Shown one piece after another: positions 35,085-43,381 of a stretch of 64,000 bases of DNA (within the stretch, counting starts at the first letter, position 1; each line of letters begins with the position of its first letter). Source of the stretch: Kitasatospora gansuensis (lineage in GTDB: Bacteria; Actinomycetota; Actinomycetes; Streptomycetales; Streptomycetaceae). Where the stretch lies: assembly GCF_014203705.1 (NCBI RefSeq), contig NZ_JACHJR010000001.1:5642001-5706000 (forward strand). The letters run 5' to 3'. The notes beneath the pieces are model-generated. The model saw nothing but the letters and a program-made list of their open reading frames with translations, had not been told where the DNA came from and made no database searches. The position numbers and the translations under genes are program-made.

Positions 35085-36178
35085 TGCCCGCGCCGGCCTA
35101 CCGGTACTTCACCACACACGCCCTCACGGGTGAGGTCCTGGCCCGCGACCTGCCCCTGTCCGGGGTGAGCTTTGGCCCCGAGCTCAACGGCCCCGGGCAG
35201 ATGCGCGCCACCTTGGCCCCCCGCTTCGCGCACCTCGCGCCGAGCCAGGCCGACGCCGGCAACACCCTGCTGTGGGCCGAGCGAGACCAGCGCCTGATGT
35301 GGGGCGGACTCACCTGGCGCTGCAAGCCCGAAGGCGCGCTGTTGCCGATCGAAGCGTCCGGGTTCGGCTCGTACCCGAGCAAGCGGCGCGACCTGCACGG
35401 CAACCTCGGCGGGCGCGGCCCGTACCCGGGAGTTGACCCGTGCCGGATCATCGCCGACGCCTGGGCCTACCTCCAGGAGCAGCCCGACGGAGACCTCGGC
35501 GTGCGCGTCGACCTGCCGCCTGGAGGCTGCCCGGCCCGGCTCGGCACCGCCGAACAGCCCTACGCCACCAAGGAGTGGGAGTTCCCGCAGCTGTCCTCGG
35601 TGATCCGGGACGCCACCTCGCTGGACGGCGGCCCAGAGTGGACGGAGACCGTCGCCTGGGAAGGGGAGCGGCCCGGCCGGCGCATCACAGTCGGATGGCC
35701 GCGCCTGGGCACCCGCCGCGATGACCTGCTGTTCGCGGACGGCATCAACATCGTCGACCTCACCCCGATCGTCTCCGACGCCGACGACTACGCGCAGGTC
35801 GTCATCGCGGCCGGGGCGGGGGAAGGCTCCGCGACGATCCGCACCGTGGACGCCGTCCGTGACGGCCGCTTGAGGATGGAGCACCTTCTCGACCGTCCGT
35901 CCGTCACCGACATCGGCACCCTCGCCCTGCTCGCCCGAGCCGAGCGGGCCCGCCGCCAGCGCACCGCCCGGGTCGAGGAGATCACCGTCACCGACCACCC
36001 CGCCGCACCGATCGGCTCCTGGGCCGTGGGTGACGACGTGCGGGTGGTCGTCCACGGCGAGTGGGGTGACTTCGACGGCTGGGCCCGCGTCATCGCGTGG
36101 ACGCTCCACCCCGCCGAGGGCGAACAGCCCGAGACCGCGACCTTGCGCCTCGCCGCCCCCTACACGACAGGAGCCTGA
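35084..36178 (+). CDS. Tail hub/minor tail protein
   Basis: This 364-residue protein (RDLPLSGVSFGPELNGPGQM, LPIEASGFGSYPSKRRDLHG, DPCRIIADAWAYLQEQPDGD) has the ReqiPepy6 gp37-like minor tail layout, the actinophage tail hub that follows Dit. The start overlaps the preceding stop by one base (TGATG). No protease or glycosidase motif is visible. Confidence 0.75.
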   Translation: MPAPAYRYFTTHALTGEVLARDLPLSGVSFGPELNGPGQMRATLAPRFAHLAPSQADAGNTLLWAERDQRLMWGGLTWRCKPEGALLPIEASGFGSYPSKRRDLHGNLGGRGPYPGVDPCRIIADAWAYLQEQPDGDLGVRVDLPPGGCPARLGTAEQPYATKEWEFPQLSSVIRDATSLDGGPEWTETVAWEGERPGRRITVGWPRLGTRRDDLLFADGINIVDLTPIVSDADDYAQVVIAAGAGEGSATIRTVDAVRDGRLRMEHLLDRPSVTDIGTLALLARAERARRQRTARVEEITVTDHPAAPIGSWAVGDDVRVVVHGEWGDFDGWARVIAWTLHPAEGEQPETATLRLAAPYTTGA

Positions 36179-36180
36179 CC

Positions 36181-38190
36181 GTGCCCACTCCCCTCGATGA
36201 CCTTGCCGCCCGCATCGCCGCCCTCGAACGGGCCCTGCCGGAACTGTCCCGCTCCTCCCGCCTCGCGTACTCCTCCATCGACGACGGGGCGCTGACCGTC
36301 ACCGCGGACGGGCAACTGCGCGCCATCATCGGCCAGCAGCCCGACGGCACCACCGGCGTCAACCTGGTCAACGGGCCGGTGCCGCCCGCCCCGGCCGTTC
36401 CGTCCGCTACGCCGACCCTCGGCGGGGTGCGGGTCGGCTGGGACGGCCACTTCGCCGGCAACGCGCCCAGCCCCCTCGACTTCGCCCGTGTGGAAGTCCA
36501 CGCGGCGACCGCCGCCTCGTACACCCCGAGCCCGGCAACGCTGATCACCACCATCGACACCCCGCAGGGCGGTGTCGCCACCGTCCCGACCAGCACCCCC
36601 GTGTGGGTGGTCCTCGTCGCCCGCTCGACCTCCGGCAAGGCGTCCACGCCGTCCCCGACCGCGTTCGCCGGTCCCGCGCCCGTCGTCGCCCAGGAAGTCC
36701 TGGCCGGCATCGTCGGGGAACTTCAGCTCGCCGACGACGCGGTCACCGCGGCGAAGGTCGCCGCCGCCGCGATCACCGCCGACTCGATCGCGGCGGCGGC
36801 CGTGACCGCCGTGAAGCTCGGCGAGGCCGCCGTCGTCGCCGGGAAGATCGCCGAGAACGCGGTCACCCCGGGCACGGTCGCCCCCGACGCGATCACCGCC
36901 CGGGAGATCACCGCCGGGGCCATCACCACGGCCGAACTCGCCGCAGGCGCCGTGAGCACGGCGAAGCTCGCCGCTGGGGCCGTCACCGCCTCCGAGATCG
37001 CCGCCGGGGCCGTCACCGCGGCGAAGCTGGCCACCAACTCGGTCACCACCGACAAGCTCGCCGCTGGGTCGGTGGCGGCCGGGAAGCTCGCGGCCGACTC
37101 CGTCACCGCCCGAGAGATCAAAGCCCTGTCGGTCACCGCCGACAAGCTCGCCGTGAACTCCGTCACCGCCGACAAGATCGCCGCCGGAGCGATCACCGCC
37201 ACCCAACTTGCCGCCGACGCGATTGACGGCCGCACCATCAAGGGCGTCACCATCGAGGGCGGAACCGTCACCGGCGGCGTCCTACGGACCGCAGCGTCCG
37301 GCCGACGAGTGCAGCTGTCACCGACCGACCCGGTCGACGGCAGCGCGGCCCCCTCCGCGCTGCTGTACTCCGGAGCGGTCGCCGAGCAGCAGCCCGCCCG
37401 GCTCACTGCGGAAGTCCGTTCCACGCCGGACGGCAACATCCCGATGACGCGCCTGACCGGCCCCCAGCTCACCGCCGACGGCAACCACACCCCGCGGCTG
37501 TGGCTCAACTCCGGCTGCCCCGGATCGGCGTACCCCGCCCGTGGCAACTGGACGCTCGGCGTGGCCGGCGAGTACGGGATGGCTGGCGAAGCGGTGGTGT
37601 CCGGGACGGCTGGCGACACGACCTCCGGCGCAGCCATCCAGATGAGCGTGCGACGCGCGACCGGCGGCTACAAGACGTCGCTCACCTACCTGACCTCAGA
37701 GTCATGGATGATCCAGACCGCCGACCAGATCGCCAACATGTACCTCGACAAGGGCGGTCTGGTCATCAAGGCCCTCCTCGGGGAGGTCCTTCTCCAGACC
37801 AGCACCGGCCTGCGCGTCCAGGGCGGCAACGTCGATGTCGGCTACGGGCTGGTGAAGAACTCGAGCACTTGGTCCCCGGTCACGTTCAAACAGGGCTGCT
37901 CCCAGCTCGGCGGCTGGCAGTCCGTCACCGTGAAGAAGCGGCCCGACGGCATGGTCGCCCTGCGCGGGATCGTCTCCGTCCCGGCCGGCGTCACCAGCGG
38001 CACCATCGGCACCATCGACGACCCGAACCTGCGGCCCAAGGCGGGCGAGGTCTTCCCCGTCGCCACCCCCAGCAACGCGAACGCGAACCTCTTCGTGCAG
38101 CCCAACGGCAACCTCGAAGTCTGGAACGCGACCGGGCAGTTCGGCGGGTGGCTGTCCTTCGGGAACGTGGAGTGGAGCAGCGTCGACTGA
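36181..38190 (+). CDS. Tail fibre protein with 16 decapeptide repeats
   Basis: This 669-residue protein begins with an N-terminal coiled coil (DDLAARIAALERALPEL) and a fibronectin-like domain (about 85-175), followed by 16 tandem ten-residue repeats (183-342, consensus LAAGAVTAxK) that form a long fibrous or beta-helical shaft. A beta-rich C-terminus (345-669) contains TAADQIANMYLDKGG-like and SVTVKKRPDGMVALRGIVSV segments expected in the receptor-binding tip. The GTG start follows GGAG, 2 bp after the hub gene. It probably determines host specificity. Confidence 0.85.
   Translation: MPTPLDDLAARIAALERALPELSRSSRLAYSSIDDGALTVTADGQLRAIIGQQPDGTTGVNLVNGPVPPAPAVPSATPTLGGVRVGWDGHFAGNAPSPLDFARVEVHAATAASYTPSPATLITTIDTPQGGVATVPTSTPVWVVLVARSTSGKASTPSPTAFAGPAPVVAQEVLAGIVGELQLADDAVTAAKVAAAAITADSIAAAAVTAVKLGEAAVVAGKIAENAVTPGTVAPDAITAREITAGAITTAELAAGAVSTAKLAAGAVTASEIAAGAVTAAKLATNSVTTDKLAAGSVAAGKLAADSVTAREIKALSVTADKLAVNSVTADKIAAGAITATQLAADAIDGRTIKGVTIEGGTVTGGVLRTAASGRRVQLSPTDPVDGSAAPSALLYSGAVAEQQPARLTAEVRSTPDGNIPMTRLTGPQLTADGNHTPRLWLNSGCPGSAYPARGNWTLGVAGEYGMAGEAVVSGTAGDTTSGAAIQMSVRRATGGYKTSLTYLTSESWMIQTADQIANMYLDKGGLVIKALLGEVLLQTSTGLRVQGGNVDVGYGLVKNSSTWSPVTFKQGCSQLGGWQSVTVKKRPDGMVALRGIVSVPAGVTSGTIGTIDDPNLRPKAGEVFPVATPSNANANLFVQPNGNLEVWNATGQFGGWLSFGNVEWSSVD
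36727..37206 (+). repeat. Sixteen tandem 30-bp units coding for decapeptide repeats
   Basis: Exactly 16 units of 30 bp (480 bp) plus a partial unit code for repeats such as LAAGAVSTAK, LAAGAVTASE and IAAGAVTAAK. The period is strict with no insertions, so unit number can change by recombination without loss of frame. Confidence 0.85.
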
Positions 38191-38210
38191 CCAGAGGCTG
38201 CCAGGCAGAA

Positions 38211-38244
38211 GTGGAGGGCCGGTCGTTCGTGACCAGCCCTCCAC
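38211..38244 (+). terminator. Stem-loop after the tail fibre gene
   Basis: GTGGAGGGC pairs with GCCCTCCAC, and inside it GGTC pairs with GACC around a short loop. It lies 20 bp after the fibre stop. Confidence 0.55.
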
Positions 38245-38330
38245 CCGCGCCCGCTGCCGGTCAGCAGAGGACTTGGCAGACGTAGGCCGTACGATGATCC
38301 TGGCGCGGGGAACGCCTGTTCGGAGTTGCA

Positions 38331-38690
38331 GTGAGCGTCCCGCCGACCGCCGAGCCCACTCTGTGGGAGCTCCAGCGTGCCCTCCTCCAACTCCGCGAGG
38401 ACCAGCGTGACGGCATCGCCGGACTCCGGGACGACCTTCGCGGCGACTTCCAGGTCCTCGCAGGCCGGATCGAGCAGGCCGTCACCAAGGATGTCTACTC
38501 GGCTGACCAGAGGCTTTCCGACCAGCGGCTCGCCGTGGTCGAACGCGACCTGGCGGCGGAGGTCCGGGCCCGCGAGGCAGCCGAGGACGCTACGGCCGCC
38601 GCCCGGCGCTGGCTGATCGGCGCCTTCATCGCACCCGTCGTCGTCGCGGCACTCCAGCTGTGGCTGCTCTCGAAGGGCGGCCACACGTAG
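38331..38690 (+). CDS. Coiled-coil membrane-anchored protein (holin- or spanin-like)
   Basis: The 119 residues begin with a charged coiled coil (REDQRDGIAGLRDDLRGDFQ ... QRLAVVERDLAAEVRAREAA) and end with one transmembrane helix (WLIGAFIAPVVVAALQLWLL) followed by a short KGGHT tail. Placement between fibre and endolysin suggests a lysis-associated or tail-associated membrane protein. The GTG start follows CGGAG. Confidence 0.7.
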   Translation: MSVPPTAEPTLWELQRALLQLREDQRDGIAGLRDDLRGDFQVLAGRIEQAVTKDVYSADQRLSDQRLAVVERDLAAEVRAREAAEDATAAARRWLIGAFIAPVVVAALQLWLLSKGGHT

Positions 38691-38746
38691 GCGCTGGCTG
38701 ACCAGGAGAAACACACAGGTAGGCGCGGGGGAGAAGTGCGCAGACC

Positions 38747-39532
38747 GTGCAGCTCATCAGCAGGGACCAGTGGGGCGCCCGCCCCCCGAAGTCAGCGTTC
38801 ACCTACGTCGGCTCCACTCAGGGAGTCAAGATCCACTACGAGGGTACGCACGTGCCCTCCGACCTGGCGTCCGCCGACCAGCACGGCCGGTGCGCCGGGC
38901 GGATGCGCGATCTCCAGGCGTCGCACCAGGCCAACACGCAGGAGAAGTACATCTGCGTGGCCTACTCAGCCGTCGTGTGCCCGCACGGCGCGGTGTTCGA
39001 GGGTCGGGGCCTGCACCACCTCCAGGGCGCGAACGGACCGGGCCTCAACTCGGCGGACTACAGCGTGTGCGCGATGGTCGGCGACTCCGGCCTCACGCAG
39101 CCAACTGACGCGCAGCTGAACGGAATCCGGGACGCGATCGAGTGGCTGCGCGCCTCTGGCGGCGCCGGTGACCGGATCCTCGGCCACCGCGATGGCTTCC
39201 CGACCGACTGCCCGGGCGGACCCCTCTACGAGTGGGTGAAGGCCGGTGCACCTCGCCCCGGCGCCGGCACCGGGCCGGTCGCCCCGCCGCCGCCCATGGG
39301 CGGGTTCCCGGCGTGGCCCGGCCGCTACCTGCGCAACTACACGTCCGGTGAGGACGTGCGGGCGTGGCAGCAGCGGATGGCGCAGCGCGGCTGGCGGATC
39401 GGCGTCGACGGCGAGTTCGGCCCCGCGTCGGAGAAGGTCTGCCGCGCCTTTCAGGCCGAAAAGGGCCTCGGCCAGGACGGTGTCGTTGGGCCCGCGACGT
39501 GGTCGGCAGCGTGGTCGGCCCCGGTGACCTGA
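38747..39532 (+). CDS. Endolysin 1: N-acetylmuramoyl-L-alanine amidase with C-terminal peptidoglycan-binding domain
   Basis: This 261-residue lysin has a PGRP/amidase_2 domain at about 1-165 (SRDQWGARPPKS, VKIHYEGTH with the first zinc His, then LGHRDGFPTDCPGG with the second His and Cys) and a PG_binding_1 domain at about 190-258 (SGEDVRAWQQRMAQRGWRIG, VDGEFGPASEKVCRAFQ). It cuts the amide bond between muramic acid and the stem peptide to release phage. The GTG start lies 10 bases after GGGGAGAA. A second lysin follows directly. Confidence 0.88.
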   Translation: MQLISRDQWGARPPKSAFTYVGSTQGVKIHYEGTHVPSDLASADQHGRCAGRMRDLQASHQANTQEKYICVAYSAVVCPHGAVFEGRGLHHLQGANGPGLNSADYSVCAMVGDSGLTQPTDAQLNGIRDAIEWLRASGGAGDRILGHRDGFPTDCPGGPLYEWVKAGAPRPGAGTGPVAPPPPMGGFPAWPGRYLRNYTSGEDVRAWQQRMAQRGWRIGVDGEFGPASEKVCRAFQAEKGLGQDGVVGPATWSAAWSAPVT

Positions 39533-39597
39533 CCGGGGCAGCTGGCTGGGCAGTAGTACATCGTCACTTGGTGCGCGGGGGAGAAACGCGAACCATC

Positions 39598-40455
39598 TTG
39601 GCTACACCACTGAGCGCCGACGGCTTCCTCAACTCCCTTCGTGGAGAGGGTCTTTCGGTCGCCGAGGTCGGTGACTGGCGCACCCACAACCGCAACCACA
39701 AGGGCGCGTGGGGGCCGGTCCACGGCATCGTGATCCACCACACCGCCACCTCCGGCACCGACGCCTCCGTGGCAATCTGCCGTGACGGCTACGCCGGGCT
39801 GCCCGGCCCGCTGTGCCACGGCGTCGTCGCCCGTGACGGCGGCGTGCACCTGGTCGGCTTCGGCCGGACCAACCACGCCGGCGCCGGAGACGGCGACGTG
39901 CTCGCGGCGGTCATCGCCGAACGGAACCTGCCCCCGGCCGACCAGGCCGACACCGACGGCAACGCCCGCTTCTACGGCTTCGAGTGCGTCAACACCGGTA
40001 CCGGCTCCGATGGTTGGCCGGACGTGCAGGTCGAGGCGATGGTGCGGGCCGCCGCCGCGATCTGCCGGGCGCACGGCTGGACCGAGCAGTCCGTCATCGC
40101 CCACAAGGAGTGGCAGCCGGGCAAGCCGGACCCCCGCGGCATCGACATGGGCGAGTTCCGGGCCCGCGTTGCCGCCCGCCTCGGCAACCGGCCCACCCCG
40201 CCGCAGCCGTCCGGCCCGCCGGTGTTCCCCGGCCGGGACGTCTTCGGGCCGGGCCGGGAGAACGACTCGATCCTCCAGCTCGGCCAGCAGCTCGTCCGCA
40301 AGGGCTTCGGCGGCGCCTACAAGGTCGGGCCGTCCCGTTCCTGGGGCGAAGCCGACCGGCTCAACGTCGCCAGCTTCCAGCGGTCCCAGGGCTGGTCCGG
40401 CGCGGATGCCGACGGCTTGCCGGGCCCGGCCACCTGGAGCCGACTGTGGTCCTGA
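39598..40455 (+). CDS. Endolysin 2: amidase with C-terminal peptidoglycan-binding domain
   Basis: This 285-residue lysin has an amidase_2 domain (about 25-195: HGIVIHHTATSGTD with the zinc His pair, VIAHKEWQPGKPDPRGIDMG with the second His) and a short peptidoglycan-binding domain at about 215-285 (SILQLGQQLVRKGFGGAYKV). Start is TTG, supported by GGGGGAGAA upstream. A leader of nearly the same sequence precedes endolysin 1, so both were probably acquired as or duplicated into the same cassette. The two catalytic domains are only distantly related. Confidence 0.85.
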   Translation: MATPLSADGFLNSLRGEGLSVAEVGDWRTHNRNHKGAWGPVHGIVIHHTATSGTDASVAICRDGYAGLPGPLCHGVVARDGGVHLVGFGRTNHAGAGDGDVLAAVIAERNLPPADQADTDGNARFYGFECVNTGTGSDGWPDVQVEAMVRAAAAICRAHGWTEQSVIAHKEWQPGKPDPRGIDMGEFRARVAARLGNRPTPPQPSGPPVFPGRDVFGPGRENDSILQLGQQLVRKGFGGAYKVGPSRSWGEADRLNVASFQRSQGWSGADADGLPGPATWSRLWS

Positions 40456-40484
40456 CCAACACCACTGCCAATTCAAGGAGTTCA

Positions 40485-40736
40485 GTGAACCTCTACGCCT
40501 CTCTCGTGCGCACCGGTGTGCCTGCCCTGGTGGGCTGGCTCGTCGTCACCGCTGCCCGGTACGGCCTCGACCTCGACCCGACTGCGCTCGCCGGGGTGCT
40601 GCTCCCGGTCGTCTCCTTCGCGTACTACGCGCTGTTCCGGCTCGCGGAGCACTTTGTGTCGCCGCGCTGGGGCTGGCTGCTCGGCTACGCGAAGCCGCCG
40701 GCATACCCGGGCGGAAAGGCCGTCCTGCCGCAGTGA
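40485..40736 (+). CDS. Holin
   Basis: This 83-residue protein has two transmembrane helices (about 8-30, VPALVGWLVVTAARYG, and 36-58, LAGVLLPVVSFAYYALFRL) and a short Pro/Lys-rich C-terminus, the layout of actinophage r1t-like holins. AAGGAG precedes the GTG. Directly downstream of endolysin 2, it would form the membrane lesion that releases the lysins. It closes the structural and lysis operon. Confidence 0.8.
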   Translation: MNLYASLVRTGVPALVGWLVVTAARYGLDLDPTALAGVLLPVVSFAYYALFRLAEHFVSPRWGWLLGYAKPPAYPGGKAVLPQ

Positions 40737-40740
40737 CCCT

Positions 40741-40782
40741 CGCGGCCGGGTGGATCGCTGCTCGGTGATCCGCCCGGCCGCG
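40741..40782 (+). terminator. Strong terminator after the lysis operon
   Basis: The 16-bp stem CGCGGCCGGGTGGATC pairs with GATCCGCCCGGCCGCG with a single wobble; the loop is 10 bases. It begins 4 bp after the holin stop and separates late from early genes. Confidence 0.8.
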
Positions 40783-40877
40783 CTCGCCGGGGTGTGCCGC
40801 CCACGAGTAACCCGCCTTCCGCAGTCGCGGGGCGAGCCGAAAGGGGTCGCAAGACCGTACTTCCCCGGAGACAAGTT

Positions 40878-40907
40878 GGGCCCCCGTTCCGTATGGAATG
40901 GGGGCCC
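40878..40907 (+). terminator. Second terminator-type hairpin
   Basis: GGGCCCCCGTTCC and GGAATGGGGGCCC pair around the tetraloop GTAT with one wobble. It is followed at once by the repeated GACCTCTTGGAC element (40908-40919). Confidence 0.75.
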
Positions 40908-41014
40908 GACCTCTTGGACCTTCGACTCTAGCACCCCGAATTCGGCGCCTGGTCTCCGAGACCCTGCCGCATAGACTTAATACTCACATGTCGGAGAGTG
41001 TAGGGAGTGGCGCA

Positions 41015-41605
41015 GTGGGTGGTACTGGATGGAAGCCGGTGATCGTGGGCGGGCAGGAGCTCGCGGCGATCTACGACGGGCCGCCGCGCAACACGGCGCA
41101 GTGGCTTCAGCGGGGATCGCTGGACTACGAGGACGCGAAGATCATCAGCGGCCGGGCCTACTGGACGCTCCAGTTCGCGGTCGCGCTTGGCGAGCGGTTC
41201 ACGCGCCCGAAGGAGCCGAACATGGCGGTGGTCGAGGAACTGCTGCGGGAGCAGGCCCCGGGGCGGAGTCTGGTGTCGGCCCTTGCCGTGCATCTGGCGG
41301 ACCTGCCGCCGATCGTGGGCAAGCAGGAGTTCGTCGCCATGATCGTCGACGAGGACGCGATGCACGGCCTGCCGAGGCTGGACCACGCGCTCAAGACGGG
41401 GACGTTTCCCGCGCCGGACTGGAAGCTGTCCGGCTCCCCGCTGTGGCTGCTGGACACTGCCCTTGAGGGGGCCGCTCGGATGAACGCGGCGCCGAAGGCC
41501 AAGCCGCTGGTCATCGACGCAGAGGTGGAGAAGAGCCTGCGTGAGGGCACTTACGCCGGGCCCGGTTCGGTGATCTTGACCAGGGGTGTCGCGAAGAAGA
41601 GTTGA
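41015..41605 (+). CDS. Putative HTH DNA-binding protein, first gene of the early region
   Basis: The 196 residues include AAIYDGPPRNTAQWLQRGSL followed by DYEDAKIISGRAYWTLQF, a winged-helix or MerR/excisionase-like DNA-binding pattern. The remainder is helical and unassigned. Two starts are possible: GTG 41015 with AGGGAG upstream, chosen here, or ATG 40988 just after TAGACTTAATAC, which would make the message nearly leaderless. It sits directly upstream of the first copy of the repeated promoter, so it is a candidate regulator of that regulon. Confidence 0.65.
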   Translation: MGGTGWKPVIVGGQELAAIYDGPPRNTAQWLQRGSLDYEDAKIISGRAYWTLQFAVALGERFTRPKEPNMAVVEELLREQAPGRSLVSALAVHLADLPPIVGKQEFVAMIVDEDAMHGLPRLDHALKTGTFPAPDWKLSGSPLWLLDTALEGAARMNAAPKAKPLVIDAEVEKSLREGTYAGPGSVILTRGVAKKS

Positions 41606-41633
41606 CCATCCCATGGAGAGAGTATAGAATCTA
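41602..41633 (+). promoter_or_regulatory. Repeated phage promoter, copy 1
   Basis: TTGACC at 41602-41607, 17-bp spacer, TAGAAT at 41625-41630 inside AGAGAGTATAGAATCTA. It overlaps the stop of the HTH gene and drives the 41681 leader and 41817 genes. It has the best -35 box of the family. Confidence 0.85.
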
Positions 41634-41680
41634 GGCATGAGGTGAGCGACGGGCTCGCCGATCGAGACTGGGAGGTTTCC

Positions 41681-41707
41681 ATGACAGTGCGACCTTCGCC
41701 TCGCTGA
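41681..41707 (+). CDS. Micro-ORF leader peptide
   Basis: ATG at 41681 preceded by CTGGGAGG at good spacing encodes MTVRPSPR and stops. It lies between promoter copy 1 and the next gene, 110 bp upstream. A leader peptide of eight residues with a strong ribosome binding site could act in attenuation of the downstream gene; it may also be a chance frame. Confidence 0.35.
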   Translation: MTVRPSPR

Positions 41708-41761
41708 GACATCGAGGGCGGCGCCCGCCGGCTCCCCGCGAGGGGGTGTCGGCAAGGGATT

Positions 41762-41795
41762 CGACTTGTATGGGGAATCTTCGTAGTATCCCCAT
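41762..41795 (+). promoter_or_regulatory. CGACTTGTATGGG element with inverted repeat
   Basis: CGACTTGTATGGG (41762-41774) overlaps a dyad ATGGGGA (41770-41776) and TCCCCAT (41789-41795). The same 13-mer recurs at 46242 before another gene, again running into a dyad. Both precede a ribosome binding site by 10-25 bp. It may be an RNA structure controlling translation or a protein-binding site. Confidence 0.45.
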
Positions 41796-41816
41796 CACGT
41801 CGAGGGGAGAGAGCAC

Positions 41817-42179
41817 GTGCTTGCCGTCACGCAGGACCACCTGCCCGGCCTGGAGGCCGTCCGCCAAGTCGTCCTGCCCGGCCCGCAAGAGCCTCGGCAC
41901 GGCACGATCCAGGAGCGGTTCGAGCAGTTCCACGACCTCAACCCGTGGGTGCTCACCGAACTGGAGCGGCTGACAGCCGAGTGCATCGAAGCGCGCTTCT
42001 CGAAGATCAGCCTCGGCATGCTCTTCGAACTGGTCCGCTACAGCTACGGCCGCGCCACCCTCAGCGCCGACGACTTCGCTCTGAACAACGACTACAGGTC
42101 GCGCTACGCCCGCCTGCTCATCGAGCGCCACCCCGAGTGGGCCCCACATATCGAAGTCCGCGCCCTGCGCACGGACTGA
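41817..42179 (+). CDS. Conserved phage protein of unknown function
   Basis: The 120 residues have a pattern shared by small phage proteins near replication genes: IQERFEQFHDLNPWVLTELE, ARFSKISLGMLFELVRYS, and DFALNNDYRSRYARLLIERH. The function of that family is not known to me. The GTG start follows GGGGAGAGAG. It is transcribed from promoter copy 1 and followed after 30 bp by the RecA-like gene. Confidence 0.75.
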   Translation: MLAVTQDHLPGLEAVRQVVLPGPQEPRHGTIQERFEQFHDLNPWVLTELERLTAECIEARFSKISLGMLFELVRYSYGRATLSADDFALNNDYRSRYARLLIERHPEWAPHIEVRALRTD

Positions 42180-42189
42180 CGCACCACCT

Positions 42190-42201
42190 GACCTCTTGGA
42201 G
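42190..42201 (+). promoter_or_regulatory. Repeated GACCTCTTGGAG translation-leader element
   Basis: The 12-mer GACCTCTTGGA(G/C) occurs at 40908, 42190, 43606, 46729 and 48991. Four of the five lie 5-10 bp before a start codon, with TTGGAG acting as the ribosome binding site. Conservation of the six bases upstream of the ribosome binding site cannot be explained by ribosome pairing alone. Confidence 0.55.
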
Positions 42202-42209
42202 AAGTCACC

Positions 42210-43325
42210 GTGCCACCGAAGATCAAGTCCCGTAAGCCCACCTGCGTCATCCCCTACCCGTTCCTCCTGATCGAGGGCGAGGAAGGCGCCGGCAAGACGT
42301 ACTCGGCGTTCGCGCTCTCCGCCTCGGAGCGGATCGGCCAGATGTACGTCATCGACCTGTCCGAGGGTTCCGCCGACGAGTACGGCGCGATACCCGGAGC
42401 CCGCTACGAAGTCATCGACCATGACGGCACCTACCAGGACATCGCCGAGCAGGTCGAGGCCATCCGGGAAGAGGCCCAACGGGCCGCCGCAGCCGGAGAG
42501 AAGCCCGTCGTCCTGGTCATCGACTCCGGCACTGCCCTGTGGCGGATGCTGTCCAACTGGGCGAACGAGCGGGCCAAGCGCACCGCGCGCAACCGCGACA
42601 AGCTGCGCAACGACCCGGACGCCAACGTCGATGTGACCCGCAACCTCTGGAACGACAGCACCAACCGCTGGTACCGGATCATCCAGGCGATGCAGACGTT
42701 CCCCGGCATCGCCATCATCCTCGCCCGCGGCAGGGACATCTCGGCGACGGGCGAGGACGGGCAGCCGCTGCTGGACGACCGGCGCCGCGTCGTGCGGGAG
42801 TGGAAGGTCGGCGCGCAGAAGGACATCGGCTTCGACGTGTCCGCCTGGGTCCGGATGCGGCGAGACCAGACGCCCGAGCTGGTCAAGGCCCGCACGCTCA
42901 GGTTCCGCGTGGAGAGCGGCAAGCCGATGCCGCTGCCCGGCTTCTCCGTCGAGCGGCTGGTGTTCGACCTGCTGGGCTGCTCCACTGCCAGCCAGCCCCG
43001 CGACATGCCGGTGCTGGTCGGCGATCGCACCGGCCCGTGGATGGAGCGGATCACCGCTGCGACGAGCCGCGACGACTGCCTCGCCCTGTGGACCGAACTG
43101 GACGCCGGGGCGGAGACGGGCCTGACCGAACCGGAGTGGAACACCGTCCGGGGGGCCGTCAGGGCGCGGGTCGCCGAACTCGCAGCCCCCAAGCCGGGCA
43201 TGGACGACGCCCCGGACAGCGACGCCGCCCGGCTGCGGGCCGCCGCCGAGGCTCAGCAGGCCGAAGCCGACGCCGAAGTCCTCGGCGACCCGCCGACCTC
43301 GACGCCGGCACCCGCCGCCGCGTAG
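42210..43325 (+). CDS. RecA-fold ATPase (Sak4-like recombination protein)
   Basis: This 371-residue protein has Walker A G23EEGAGKT30, Walker B VVLVIDSG at 100-107, and a following acidic-basic region (NERAKRTARNRDKLR) that replaces the normal RecA L1/L2 loops. Short phage RecA-like ATPases of the Sak4 group anneal single-stranded DNA in recombination and replication. The last 60 residues are Ala/Asp-rich and disordered. The GTG follows the repeated CTCTTGGAG leader. Its neighbour is a Cas4-like nuclease, completing a phage recombination module. Confidence 0.8.
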   Translation: MPPKIKSRKPTCVIPYPFLLIEGEEGAGKTYSAFALSASERIGQMYVIDLSEGSADEYGAIPGARYEVIDHDGTYQDIAEQVEAIREEAQRAAAAGEKPVVLVIDSGTALWRMLSNWANERAKRTARNRDKLRNDPDANVDVTRNLWNDSTNRWYRIIQAMQTFPGIAIILARGRDISATGEDGQPLLDDRRRVVREWKVGAQKDIGFDVSAWVRMRRDQTPELVKARTLRFRVESGKPMPLPGFSVERLVFDLLGCSTASQPRDMPVLVGDRTGPWMERITAATSRDDCLALWTELDAGAETGLTEPEWNTVRGAVRARVAELAAPKPGMDDAPDSDAARLRAAAEAQQAEADAEVLGDPPTSTPAPAAA

Positions 43326-43335
43326 CGGAGCCGTG

Positions 43336-43364
43336 CCGGGCCGCCCCGAACAGGGCGGGCCCGG
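43336..43364 (+). terminator. Hairpin after the RecA-like gene
   Basis: CCGGGCCGCCC pairs with GGGCGGGCCCGG with one bulge. It lies 10 bp past the stop. Confidence 0.5.
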
Positions 43365-43381
43365 ACCTGCCCGTACGAGCC

